NCBI GenBank assembly: GCA_963778025.1
Contig: CAVZTA010000012.1
Span: 127,998-191,997, forward strand
Length of the DNA stretch: 64,000 nucleotides
Origin: CAVZTA01 sp963778025
Lineage (GTDB): Bacteria > Chloroflexota > Limnocylindria > Limnocylindrales > CSP1-4
Direction: 5' to 3'
In this document: positions 17,626 to 25,601 of the stretch, piece after piece
How the letters are laid out: each line of letters starts with the position of its first letter
How positions within the stretch are numbered: position 1 is the stretch's first letter
Made by a program: the position numbers and the translations under genes
Notes under the pieces: generated by a model
What the model saw: only the letters and a program-made list of their open reading frames with translations
The model's database searches: none
Told to the model about the DNA's origin: nothing

Positions 17626-17802
17626 TGCACCCGATGCGTCCTACGACGAAGCTGCCCGGCCTGCTGGGCCGCGACCCTCCTCCGCGCCGGCCTCAGTCGT
17701 CGCCGTATGCACCCGATGCAGCAGACGACGGAGGACGGGCAGGCCACGGGTCCGTCACGGGTCCCGGGCGAGCCTCGTTCGTCACAACGCGCATCGGATG
17801 CA
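17626..17802. repeat. 177-bp intergenic inverted-repeat element, copy 1
   Basis: Bounded by a 26-nt inverted repeat, left 17626-17651 and right 17777-17802, each reading inward as TGCAYCCGATGC, five variable bases, then RYGACGAAS. A third, central copy of the motif (17705-17731) sits at the midpoint and lies in a larger hairpin (CCTCaGTCGTC with GACGACgGAGG). The 359-bp spacer between the divergent hydrolase and lysC contains no gene. Elements with the same ends are at 37574 and 61088. No transposase, target duplication or known family is recognised. Confidence 0.75.
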
Positions 17803-17864
17803 CGACCGCCGTGGCCGGCTGCGGCCGGCGCCTCGGAACGGCCGGCCGGGAAGGGGTCGGACGG

Positions 17865-17870
17865 TAGAAT
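17865..17870 (+). promoter_or_regulatory. -10 box of lysC, probably leaderless
   Basis: TAGAAT lies six bases before the lysC ATG, so transcription would begin at the start codon. No ribosome binding site is visible. No clear -35 box is seen 17 bp upstream. Confidence 0.5.
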
Positions 17871-17876
17871 GGCGCG

Positions 17877-19211
17877 ATGCCCGCCCCCGTCCATGTGCTG
17901 AAGTTCGGCGGGTCCTCCGTCGGCGATGCCGAGCGCATCCGCCGGGTCGCCCGCCGGATCGCGCGGATGCGGGGCGAGGGCGTCGACCTCGTGGTCGTGG
18001 TCTCCGCGATGGGCGACACCACCGACGAGCTCCTCGCGCTCGCGGGAGCGATCACCGACGACCCCGATCCGCGTGAGCTCGATGTCCTGCTCGCCACCGG
18101 CGAGCACCAGAGCGCGACGCTCGTGTCGATGGCCCTGCATGCGCTGGGCGTGAAGGCCATCTCGCTCACCGGCCCCCAGGCGGGCATCACCACCGACGGC
18201 CGCTACGGCCGGGCGCGCATCGCGGGCATCGACCCCACGCGCGTCCGCGCGGAGCTCGCCCAGGGCAAGGTCGTCATCGTGGCCGGCTTCCAGGGCATGG
18301 GCCTGGCCGACGACGCGGTCCTCGCGTCCCTGACGCCGGAGCACGCGACCAACGGCCATCGCGTCGTCCACCTCGCCGAGATGACGACCCTCGGTCGCGG
18401 CGGCTCCGACACCACCGCCGTCGCCCTGGCCGCCCAGCTCGGGGCCGACCGGTGCCGGATCTTCACCGACGTGCGTGGCGTGTACACCGCGGATCCGCGC
18501 CTGCAGCCCGACGCGCGCCAGCTCGACCTCGTCGGCTACGAGGAGATGATGGAGCTCGCGCAGCAGGGCGCCCAGGTGATGCAGACCCGTGCCGTCGAGC
18601 TCGGCTGGGTCAACGGCGTCATCATCGAGGTCCTGAGCTCGTTCGAGGACGTGCCCGGCACGCTCATCAAGGAGGACCCGCTCGTGGAGCAGCGGAACAA
18701 GGTCCGAGGGCTCGCCCACGACCGGAACGTCGCCAAGATCACCCTCGTCGAGGTGCCCGACCGGCCCGGCCTCGCGCGCACCGTCTTCGAGCCCCTCGCC
18801 GACGCGGGCATCAACGTCGACATGATCGTCCAGAACGTCGGCCACGGCGGTGCGACGGACCTGACGTTCACGATCCCGCGCGTCGAGCTCGCCGCGGCGA
18901 AGCGCATCCTCGAGCCGCTCGTCCGCGAGCTCGGCTTCCGCGAGCTGACCACCGACAGCGCGGTCGCCAAGGTGAGCATCGTCGGCGCGGGCATCCAGAA
19001 CGCGCCGGGCTATGCCGCGCGGATGTTCGGCGCCCTCGCCGACGCCGGGATCAACATCGAGATGATCTCGACGTCCGAGATCCGGATCACCACGATCATC
19101 GGCGAGGACCGCGTCGAGGAGGCGGTCCGCGCGCTCCACCAGGCATTCGAGCTCGAGCAGCCCGAGCCTGTCGAGGCCGAGGGGGCCGGCGAGCTCGCCG
19201 CGCCCCGATGA
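17877..19211 (+). CDS. lysC: aspartate kinase
   Basis: First enzyme of the aspartate family pathway. KFGGSSVG is at residues 9-16, the catalytic LGRGGSDTTA near 172-181, VFTDVRGVYTADPR-type substrate binding follows (here IFTDVRGVYTADPR), and two ACT domains fill about residues 270-430, so lysine/threonine feedback is likely. At 444 aa it is longer than the ~410 typical of related enzymes, because about 20 extra residues separate GFQG from TTLGRGG. The stop overlaps birA by ATGA. It heads the group leading into acetyl-CoA carboxylase. Confidence 0.95.
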   Translation: MPAPVHVLKFGGSSVGDAERIRRVARRIARMRGEGVDLVVVVSAMGDTTDELLALAGAITDDPDPRELDVLLATGEHQSATLVSMALHALGVKAISLTGPQAGITTDGRYGRARIAGIDPTRVRAELAQGKVVIVAGFQGMGLADDAVLASLTPEHATNGHRVVHLAEMTTLGRGGSDTTAVALAAQLGADRCRIFTDVRGVYTADPRLQPDARQLDLVGYEEMMELAQQGAQVMQTRAVELGWVNGVIIEVLSSFEDVPGTLIKEDPLVEQRNKVRGLAHDRNVAKITLVEVPDRPGLARTVFEPLADAGINVDMIVQNVGHGGATDLTFTIPRVELAAAKRILEPLVRELGFRELTTDSAVAKVSIVGAGIQNAPGYAARMFGALADAGINIEMISTSEIRITTIIGEDRVEEAVRALHQAFELEQPEPVEAEGAGELAAPR

Positions 19212-20098
19212 CCGCGGCCGCCACGCCGTTCCTCGCGCGCGCCCAGCGCTTCGCCAGCGTCGGTTCCACCAACGACGTCGTCCGGGCGTGGCTCCGCGAG
19301 GGCACGCCGGAGGTCTGTCTCGCCGTCGCCGACGAGCAGACGGCGGGCCGCGGACGCGACGGCCGGATGTGGGTCGCACCGCCCGGTGCCGCGCTCCTGC
19401 AGTCGATCGGGTTCCGCCCGACGTGGCTGGCACCCGAGCGGGCGTGGCGTCTCGCGGCGACCGTCGCGCTCGCCATGGCCGATGCAGCGGAGGAGGCGGC
19501 CGGCCTGCCGGACCTCGCCATCCGCCTGAAATGGCCCAACGACCTCGTGGTCGTCACTGATGGCGAGGACGCGCTGCTCGTCGGCGAGCTGGATCCCGCG
19601 AAGGCCGCGGCGACGCTGCACGGGCCGGTCGCATTGCGCAAGCTGGGCGGTGTGCTCGGCGAGACCGAGGGCCTGGGCACGGACGACCCGCGGGTCGTCG
19701 TGGGCATCGGCGTCAACGCGGAGTGGCGGGCCCGCGACTTCCCGCCGGACCTGGCCGCGACGATGACGTCGCTCCACGAGGCCTCCGGCGGCCGGCCGAT
19801 CGACCTCGCCCTCCTCCACGACGGCTTCACGGGGCGACTGGAAGCGCGCATCGAGGCGCTCCGCGCCGGGTCCTTCGACCTCGCGACGTGGCTCGCCCGC
19901 CAGGTGACGACCGGCCATGACGTGTCGCTCCAGACCGAACGTGGCATCGAGATCGTCCGAGCCCTCGGGCTCGACGCGGCCAGCGGTGCCCTCGTCGTCG
20001 GGGACCCCTCCGCGGTGGGAGGCGAGCGCCTCGTCCACGCCGGCGATATCGTCCATCTCCGTCTCGCGCCCGCGGCCGATGCCGCGGCCGGGGTGTAA
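19208..20098 (+). CDS. birA: biotin--[acetyl-CoA-carboxylase] ligase
   Basis: Activates biotin and transfers it to the lysine of the biotin carrier protein. The biotin-binding loop GRGRDGRMW is near residue 48, KWPNDL near residue 107, and GIGVNA near residue 168; a C-terminal domain follows. There is no N-terminal winged helix, so it is a monofunctional ligase, not a repressor. It is translationally coupled to lysC (ATGA) and lies three genes before accD. The natural substrate is the carrier at 28310, because the carrier-like protein at 23499 has lost the lysine motif. Confidence 0.92.
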   Translation: MTAAATPFLARAQRFASVGSTNDVVRAWLREGTPEVCLAVADEQTAGRGRDGRMWVAPPGAALLQSIGFRPTWLAPERAWRLAATVALAMADAAEEAAGLPDLAIRLKWPNDLVVVTDGEDALLVGELDPAKAAATLHGPVALRKLGGVLGETEGLGTDDPRVVVGIGVNAEWRARDFPPDLAATMTSLHEASGGRPIDLALLHDGFTGRLEARIEALRAGSFDLATWLARQVTTGHDVSLQTERGIEIVRALGLDAASGALVVGDPSAVGGERLVHAGDIVHLRLAPAADAAAGV

Positions 20099-20102
20099 CG
20101 CG

Positions 20103-20753
20103 ATGGCACGTGCGGTGTTGAGGAAGGCATCGGGCGGTCCCCCCATCGCCCGGCTCGATCGCGACCGTCCTGCTGTCGAGGCGGCCCGTCGTGACCCGGC
20201 CCGGTTCGAGGCCCTGTACCGGAAGTACCTCGCGCAGGTGTACAGCTACGCGCTCTACGAGCTCGGCGACCATCACGCCGCCGAGGACGCCACGGAGCGG
20301 ACGTTCCTCCGCGCGCTCGCCGCCCTGCCGCGGTTCGAGGAGCGCGCCGGTTCCGACGACCCCGCCGACGCATCGACGTTCCGGGTCTGGCTGTTCCGCA
20401 TCGCCCGCAACGCCGTCGCGAACGAGCGCCGCACCGCCCGACGGCGGCGCTCGACCAGCCTGGAGGCCTCGCTCGAGGCGGGTCTCGCGGTCGTCGACCC
20501 GCACGACGTCGAGGCGGACGCGGTCCGACGTGACGATGCCGCGGCAGCCATCCGGGCCGTGCAGCGCCTGCCGGCCGACCGGCGCCGGGCGGTCGTCCTG
20601 CGTCTCGTCGACGAGCTGTCCACGGCGGAGATCGCGGGCATCCTCGGCCGCTCGGAGGGGGCCGTGCGTGTGCTGCTCCACCGGGCCCTTCGCTCGGTCG
20701 CACGCGACCTCGGCCGAGAGACCCCGGACGATCCGCGCGGAGTGACCTCGTGA
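20103..20753 (+). CDS. ECF-type sigma-70 family RNA polymerase sigma factor
   Basis: A 216-aa sigma factor. Region 2 is recognisable as RFEALYRKYLAQVYSYALYE and AEDATERTFLRAL followed by FRVWLFRIARNAVANERR, and region 4 as LPADRRRAVVLRLVDELSTAEIAGI then SEGAVRVLLHRALRSV. Region 3 is absent, as in ECF factors. It starts four bases after birA and overlaps the membrane protein gene by GTGA, which matches the usual sigma/anti-sigma pairing. Position inside the biotin/acetyl-CoA carboxylase group is unusual. Confidence 0.88.
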   Translation: MARAVLRKASGGPPIARLDRDRPAVEAARRDPARFEALYRKYLAQVYSYALYELGDHHAAEDATERTFLRALAALPRFEERAGSDDPADASTFRVWLFRIARNAVANERRTARRRRSTSLEASLEAGLAVVDPHDVEADAVRRDDAAAAIRAVQRLPADRRRAVVLRLVDELSTAEIAGILGRSEGAVRVLLHRALRSVARDLGRETPDDPRGVTS

Positions 20754-21337
20754 CCGCCGGCGGTCCGTCGGACCGCATGCGGGCACCGGTCGAGGCAGTC
20801 GAGCTCGACGACCATCTCGATCGACTGCTGGCGGCCGGCGATCGTGGCGCCGAGGCCGTTCCCGTGGACGCGGCGCTCGATCCGGCGCTGCTCGGCGCCG
20901 TGACGCGGCTCCGCACGGACCTCGTCCGGTTCCATCCGTCGTTCCGATTCGAGGAGCGCGTCGCGGCCCGCCTCGCGGACGTCGCCGACCGGATGCGGCT
21001 GGCGGCCGCCGCCGGGGCGGAGGGCGACGCCGTCGCAGGCCCGCTCGCACTCGCGTCGCCGAGCTTCCCGGAGCTGGACGCCATCGCCGCCGGCACCTAC
21101 GACCCGTCGGCACCGGAGGCGCCGCCCGTTCCCCGGACGGTGATCATCGGCGGGGCGATGGCCTCGGCGGCGCTGTCGCTCGCCGGGGTCGCGTACGTCG
21201 CCTGGCGCGCGACCCGCCCGCCGCGCCCACCCATGGCCCGTGCCGTCCGTGCCGCCCGCGCGATCCGGGGCGACCGCGGTCGAACGAGGAACGCCGGCGC
21301 GTGGCGCCGCGCCGCTCGCGTGGTCAGGCCCAGCTGA
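20750..21337 (+). CDS. single-pass membrane protein, candidate anti-sigma factor
   Basis: A 195-aa protein starting with GTG overlapping the sigma-factor stop. The N-terminal ~120 residues are soluble, with FHPSFRFEERVAARLADVADRMR, then one hydrophobic segment (TVIIGGAMASAALSLAGVAY, about 128-150), then a short basic tail. The coupling to an ECF factor and the cytoplasm-helix-tail layout suggest a membrane-bound anti-sigma factor or partner. No ZAS or other anti-sigma motif is recognised, so this is inferred from context only. Confidence 0.65.
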   Translation: MTAGGPSDRMRAPVEAVELDDHLDRLLAAGDRGAEAVPVDAALDPALLGAVTRLRTDLVRFHPSFRFEERVAARLADVADRMRLAAAAGAEGDAVAGPLALASPSFPELDAIAAGTYDPSAPEAPPVPRTVIIGGAMASAALSLAGVAYVAWRATRPPRPPMARAVRAARAIRGDRGRTRNAGAWRRAARVVRPS

Positions 21338-22449
21338 TGCCCATCAAGCTGCCCCAGTTCCGGTCCCGACGCGACGAGTACCCGCCCGACCTCTGGACGA
21401 AGTGCCCGTCATGCGAGGAGACGCTGTTCAACAAGCAGCTCGAGAAGGCGCTCCGAGTCTGCCCGTCGTGCGGTCATCACTTCCGGCTCGGCGCCCAGGC
21501 GCGCCTGGAGCAGCTGCTCGACGAGGGCACGTTCGAGGAGCGCGACGCCGGGCTCGTCAGCCGCGACCCGCTCGGGTTCGTCGACCAGAAGCCGTATCCC
21601 GATCGCGTCGCCGCCGCGCAGCTCGCGACGGGCCTCCGGGACGCGGCGATCTGGGGTGAGGGGCGCATCGAGGGCGCGCGCGTCGCGATCCTCGCCATGG
21701 ACTTCGGGTTCATGGGCGGGTCGATGGGCGCGGTCGTCGGCGAGAAGGTCACCCGCGCCGCGGAAGCGGCCCTCGCCGAGCGGATCCCGCTCATCATCGT
21801 CTCGGCGTCCGGCGGCGCCCGGATGCAGGAGGGGACGCTCGCGCTGATGCAGCTGGCCAAGACGATGGCCGCCATCGAGCGCCTGAAGGCGGTCGGGGTG
21901 CCCTACATCTCGATCCTCTCCGATCCCACGACCGGTGGCGTGTTCGCGAGCTACGCGGCCGTCGGCGACGTCAACCTGGCGGAACCGAATGCGCTCATCG
22001 GCTTCGCGGGCGCGCGGGTGAACGCGGGCACCATCGCGCAGGAGCTGCCACCCGGCTTCCAGCGGGCCGAGTTCCTGTTCAGCCACGGCTTCGTCGACCG
22101 TGTCGTCGCCCGCTCCGAGCTGAAGCGGGAGCTGGCCGCGCTGCTCCGGTACCTCGAGCCGGTCGAGGATCTCGTCGCGCTCGAGATCGAGTCCGGCAAT
22201 GGCTCGAACGGCGGCGGGGGCTTCCGCGCCTTGTCGTTCCTCAGCTCGCTCGCCGACCGGATGCTTCCCGAGGCCGCGCCGGAGCCCGACTCGGTGCCAC
22301 GGAACGGCGACCACGCCACCGCACCCGCCGTCGCCGAGGTCCCGCCGATCGACCCGCCGCGCGCGACGCCCGCGACGCCGGGCGCGCCGACGCCCTCGGC
22401 GACAGCGTCCCCATCCGAGGAGGCCGCCCGTGGTCGACCGCTTCCTTAG
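21337..22449 (+). CDS. accD: acetyl-CoA carboxylase carboxyltransferase subunit beta
   Basis: Beta half of the carboxyltransferase that makes malonyl-CoA for fatty-acid synthesis. The zinc ribbon uses C23, C26, C42 and C45, and the crotonase-like core includes AMDFGFMGGSMG, VSASGGARMQEGT and DPTTGGVFASYA. ATG 21337 shares one base with the upstream stop (TGATG). At 370 aa it carries a C-terminal Pro/Ala-rich tail of about 80 residues beyond the usual ~285. That tail overlaps accA by 20 bases and may be a flexible linker. Confidence 0.95.
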   Translation: MPIKLPQFRSRRDEYPPDLWTKCPSCEETLFNKQLEKALRVCPSCGHHFRLGAQARLEQLLDEGTFEERDAGLVSRDPLGFVDQKPYPDRVAAAQLATGLRDAAIWGEGRIEGARVAILAMDFGFMGGSMGAVVGEKVTRAAEAALAERIPLIIVSASGGARMQEGTLALMQLAKTMAAIERLKAVGVPYISILSDPTTGGVFASYAAVGDVNLAEPNALIGFAGARVNAGTIAQELPPGFQRAEFLFSHGFVDRVVARSELKRELAALLRYLEPVEDLVALEIESGNGSNGGGGFRALSFLSSLADRMLPEAAPEPDSVPRNGDHATAPAVAEVPPIDPPRATPATPGAPTPSATASPSEEAARGRPLP

Positions 22450-23452
22450 GGGCCGCGACCGCGAGGGTCGTGCCACCACCGTCGCCGAGCCGCCGATCCC
22501 GGCCGATCCCAAGGCCGCGATGTGGGCGCGTGTGCAGCTCGCCCGGAACCTGCGCCGGCCGCGCACCCTGGAGCTCGTCGCCCTGATCGCCGACGACTTC
22601 GTGGAGCTCCACGGGGACCGGCTGTTCGGTGACGACGAGGCGGTCGTCGCGGGGTTCGCCCGGATCGACGGCCGGCGGGTCGTGGTCATCGGCCAGCAGA
22701 AGGGCGCCGATACCGACGAGAACCTGCGCCGGAATTTCGGGATGCCGCATCCCGAGGGCTACCGCAAGGCGATGCGGATCATGGACCTCGCCGAACGGTT
22801 CGGGATGCCGATCGTCACCTTCGTCGACGTCCCGGGCGCGCACCCCGGTCCGGAGTCGGAGGAGCGCGGCATCGCCGAGGCGATCGCGAGCAGTGTCGGG
22901 CTCATGAGTCGCCTGCGCACGCCGATCGTCACGATCATCACCGGCGAGGGCGGGTCGGGTGGGGCGCTGGCGATCGCCGTCGGCGACGTGGTCATCGCGC
23001 TCGAGAACGCGGTCTACTCCGTGATCTCCCCGGAAGGCTGCGCGGCGATCCTGTGGCGCAGCTCGGACGAGGCAGCGACCGCCGCCCTCGCGATGCGCAT
23101 GAGCGCCGACGACCAGCACGCGCTGGGCGTCGTCGATATCGTCGTCGCCGAGCCGGGAGAGGGGGCCCACAGCGACCACGCCGAGACCGCGAAGCGCCTG
23201 AAGGCGGTCATCGTCGAGCAGCTGGAGCGGCTCTCGGCCATCCCGCTCGACGATCTCGTGGAGCTCCGCTACCAGCGCTACCGGGCCATGGGGACGTATG
23301 GTGAGGAGCACGTCCCGACGGCGACGCCGCTGCCACCCACGCGCGGGGGTCTCGGTGACCGGCTGCGGAACCTCATCGAGGCCGGCCGGGGCGCGATCCC
23401 TGCGTCTCCGCTGCCACGCCGCGACGAGCCGCCTGCCCGCGAGGAGGTCTAG
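22430..23452 (+). CDS. accA: acetyl-CoA carboxylase carboxyltransferase subunit alpha
   Basis: Alpha half of the carboxyltransferase. The core has GDRLFGDDEAVVAG, GQQKGADT, FGMPHPEGYRKA, FVDVPGAHPGPESEERG, ITGEGGSGGALAI and SVISPEGCAAILW, all characteristic of AccA. The GTG at 22430 follows a GAGGAGG site at seven bases, and gives 340 aa including a Pro-rich tail. The overlap with accD implies coupled synthesis in equal amounts, as expected for an alpha2-beta2 enzyme. Confidence 0.95.
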   Translation: MVDRFLRGRDREGRATTVAEPPIPADPKAAMWARVQLARNLRRPRTLELVALIADDFVELHGDRLFGDDEAVVAGFARIDGRRVVVIGQQKGADTDENLRRNFGMPHPEGYRKAMRIMDLAERFGMPIVTFVDVPGAHPGPESEERGIAEAIASSVGLMSRLRTPIVTIITGEGGSGGALAIAVGDVVIALENAVYSVISPEGCAAILWRSSDEAATAALAMRMSADDQHALGVVDIVVAEPGEGAHSDHAETAKRLKAVIVEQLERLSAIPLDDLVELRYQRYRAMGTYGEEHVPTATPLPPTRGGLGDRLRNLIEAGRGAIPASPLPRRDEPPAREEV

Positions 23453-23498
23453 CCCGTGACCCAGCGCCCCGCCTGACCCAGCGAATGTCCGAGCACCC

Positions 23499-24134
23499 AT
23501 GACCGATCGATCCCCGGCGCCGCGCGCCGATGCCCGCACTGCCGCCGAGCGCGCCCGCGACCACGCCGCGCTGGAGCGGCTGACGGCGTCGCTCCTGCCG
23601 GCGCTCGTCGCGAAGCTGGGCTCGAGCGGACTGGGCGAGCTGGAGGTCCGCGAGGGATCCTGGCGGGTGCGGCTTCGCCGGCCGTTCGGCGCGGGCGGCG
23701 CGGGCCGCCGGTCGAGCGGCGATCGGGCGGGACGGACGCAGCCCGGTCACGAGGGCCACGGTCACGCACCGGCGGCCCTCGAGGGACGCCGCGGTGGCGG
23801 CCGGACCATGGGCGGCCACTCGACCAACGGGACGGATCCGGGCGAGCCGATGACCGCCGACCGCGGACCGCACGTCGAGGATCGGGACGAGCCGCGCGAG
23901 GACCGCCGGACGCAAGCGCTGTCACCGGCTGTCGGCGTGTTCCGACCGGGTCTGGCGCCGGGTGCCCGCGTCCGGCAGGGCGATCGGGTGGCGGTCGTCG
24001 ACCAGCTGGGCATCCCCGTCGACGTGACCTCCCCGATCGACGGCATCGTCGGACCCACGCTCGTCGAGGCGGGCGATGCGGTCGAGTACGGCGAGGCCCT
24101 GGTCGTGGTCGAGCGCCACGAGGGCGACGGCTGA
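23499..24134 (+). CDS. biotinyl/lipoyl-domain protein lacking the biotin attachment motif
   Basis: A 211-aa protein in the position normally held by accB. The C-terminal ~75 residues fit a biotin carrier fold (SPAVGVFRPGLAPG, then VRQGDRVAVVDQ, then TSPIDGIVGPTLVEAGDAVE, then YGEALVVVE), but the EAMKM hairpin is replaced by LGIPVDV, so there is no lysine to biotinylate. The N-terminus has a BCCP-like ELEVREGSWRVRLRRP strand, then a His/Gly-rich linker. It is coupled to accC (TGATG). It may be a structural or degenerate carrier; the functional carrier is at 28310. Confidence 0.75.
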   Translation: MTDRSPAPRADARTAAERARDHAALERLTASLLPALVAKLGSSGLGELEVREGSWRVRLRRPFGAGGAGRRSSGDRAGRTQPGHEGHGHAPAALEGRRGGGRTMGGHSTNGTDPGEPMTADRGPHVEDRDEPREDRRTQALSPAVGVFRPGLAPGARVRQGDRVAVVDQLGIPVDVTSPIDGIVGPTLVEAGDAVEYGEALVVVERHEGDG

Positions 24135-25504
24135 TGTTCAAGCGGATCCTGATCGCCAATCGCGGTGAGATCGCGCTGCGGGTGCTGCGCGCGTGTCGGA
24201 CCCTGGGCGTGGAGGCGGTCGTCGCCTACTCCGAGGCCGACCGCGAGAGCCTGCCGGTCCAGCTCGCCGACGAGGCGATCTGCATCGGCCCCGCGGACGC
24301 GCGTCGGTCATACCTCTCGGCGCCGGCGATCATCTCGGCGGCCGTGGTCACCGGCTGCGACGCGATCCACCCGGGCTACGGCTTCCTGAGCGAGGACGAT
24401 GGCTTCGCCGATGCCGTCCGCGCGCACAGCCTCACGTTCATCGGCCCGCCGCCGGAGGTGCTCGAGCGCTTCGCATCGAAGGAGGGCAGCCGCCGGCTGC
24501 TGGCCGCCCAGGGTCTGCCGACGATCCCGGGCTCGGGGCTGCTCGGCGACGACCAGCACGGGCTGGACGAGGCGGATCGGATCGGCTATCCGGTGCTCGT
24601 CAAGCCGTCGGCGGGTGGCGGTGGCAAGGGGATGCGGATGGTCCGCTCCCCGCGCGAGCTCGCGTCCGTGCTCCCGGTCTGCCGCTCCGAGGCGCGGGCG
24701 GCGTTCGGTGACGACTCGCTGTACCTCGAGAAGTGGCTCGAGGACACCCGCCACATCGAGGTCCAGGTCGCGGTCGACCGCTATGGCCACGGTGTCCATC
24801 TCGGCGAACGCGACTGCTCCGTCCAGCGACGGCACCAGAAGATCCTCGAGGAGGCGCCGACGCCGGCGATGTCCGACGAGGCTCGTCGCGCACTGGCCGA
24901 TCGCGCGATCCGGGCGGTCGTCGCGGCCGGCTACGAGAACGTCGGGACGCTCGAGTTCCTCGTCGACGCCTCGGGCAGCGCCTACTTCATCGAGATCAAC
25001 TGCCGGATCCAGGTGGAGCATCCGGTGACCGAGGTCCTGACCGGCATCGATCTCGTGGCCACCCAGATCCGGATCGCGGCCGGCGAGCCCCTGGGCATCG
25101 CCCAGAGCGACATCACGTTCCGCGGCCATGCCCTCGAGTTCCGGATCAACGCCGAGGATGCCGAAGCCGACTTCCGGCCGAGCGCCGGCACGGTCGAGCG
25201 CTTCCATCCGCCCGGCGGCCCGGGCATCCGGCTCGATACCCACCTGTACGACGGCTACGAGATCCCGCCCTACTACGACTCGCTCCTCGCGAAGCTCGTC
25301 GTGTGGGGCCTGACACGCGAGGCCGCCATCCTGCGCGCGCGGACCGCGCTCGCCGAGATGGTCATCGACGGCGTCGTCACCAACCTGCCCATCCACCAGG
25401 CGCTCCTGCGGAGCGAGCCCTTCCTGGAGGGACGGATGACCACGAATCTGCTCGATCGCGTGGGGAGCTCCGCGTTCCTCGCGGCGGCCGGCCGCGCGAG
25501 CTGA
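24134..25504 (+). CDS. accC: acetyl-CoA carboxylase, biotin carboxylase subunit
   Basis: ATP-dependent carboxylation of biotin. FKRILIANRGEIALRVLRAC is the N-terminal signature; the ATP-grasp glycine loop GGGGKGMR is near residue 160, with HIEVQV, GERDCSVQRRHQK, FIEINCRIQVEHPVTE and the C-terminal YYDSLLAKL all present. The canonical N-terminal NCRIQVEHP carries the catalytic Arg and Glu. At 456 aa it is a full-length stand-alone subunit. It ends the acc run; the next gene, fabZ, follows a 97-bp leader with an inverted repeat. Confidence 0.96.
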   Translation: MFKRILIANRGEIALRVLRACRTLGVEAVVAYSEADRESLPVQLADEAICIGPADARRSYLSAPAIISAAVVTGCDAIHPGYGFLSEDDGFADAVRAHSLTFIGPPPEVLERFASKEGSRRLLAAQGLPTIPGSGLLGDDQHGLDEADRIGYPVLVKPSAGGGGKGMRMVRSPRELASVLPVCRSEARAAFGDDSLYLEKWLEDTRHIEVQVAVDRYGHGVHLGERDCSVQRRHQKILEEAPTPAMSDEARRALADRAIRAVVAAGYENVGTLEFLVDASGSAYFIEINCRIQVEHPVTEVLTGIDLVATQIRIAAGEPLGIAQSDITFRGHALEFRINAEDAEADFRPSAGTVERFHPPGGPGIRLDTHLYDGYEIPPYYDSLLAKLVVWGLTREAAILRARTALAEMVIDGVVTNLPIHQALLRSEPFLEGRMTTNLLDRVGSSAFLAAAGRAS

Positions 25505-25515
25505 TGACGTCCGCG

Positions 25516-25596
25516 CTCCGTGAAGCGCATGCACACCTGCATGCACCGGTTCGCATCATCGCGCGCGCTCGGGCGACACTGACCACCTTCACGGAG
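25516..25596 (+). promoter_or_regulatory. fabZ leader with an inverted repeat that covers the ribosome binding site
   Basis: CTCCGTGAAG (25516-25525) and CTTCACGGAG (25587-25596) are exact complements. The right arm contains the GGAG of the fabZ ribosome binding site (ATG at 25602). Between them lie smaller palindromes (GCATGC, twice). Pairing of the arms would hide the site, so translation control of fabZ and the downstream fab genes is possible. Confidence 0.5.
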
Positions 25597-25601
25597 GTTG
25601 C

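Noticed and set aside
17626..17802. Interpretation of the inverted-repeat elements as integron attC sites or a CRISPR array
   Set aside because: The ends lack the attC core (GTTRRRY/RYYYAAC), no integrase or cassette genes are present, and there is no regular repeat-spacer series.
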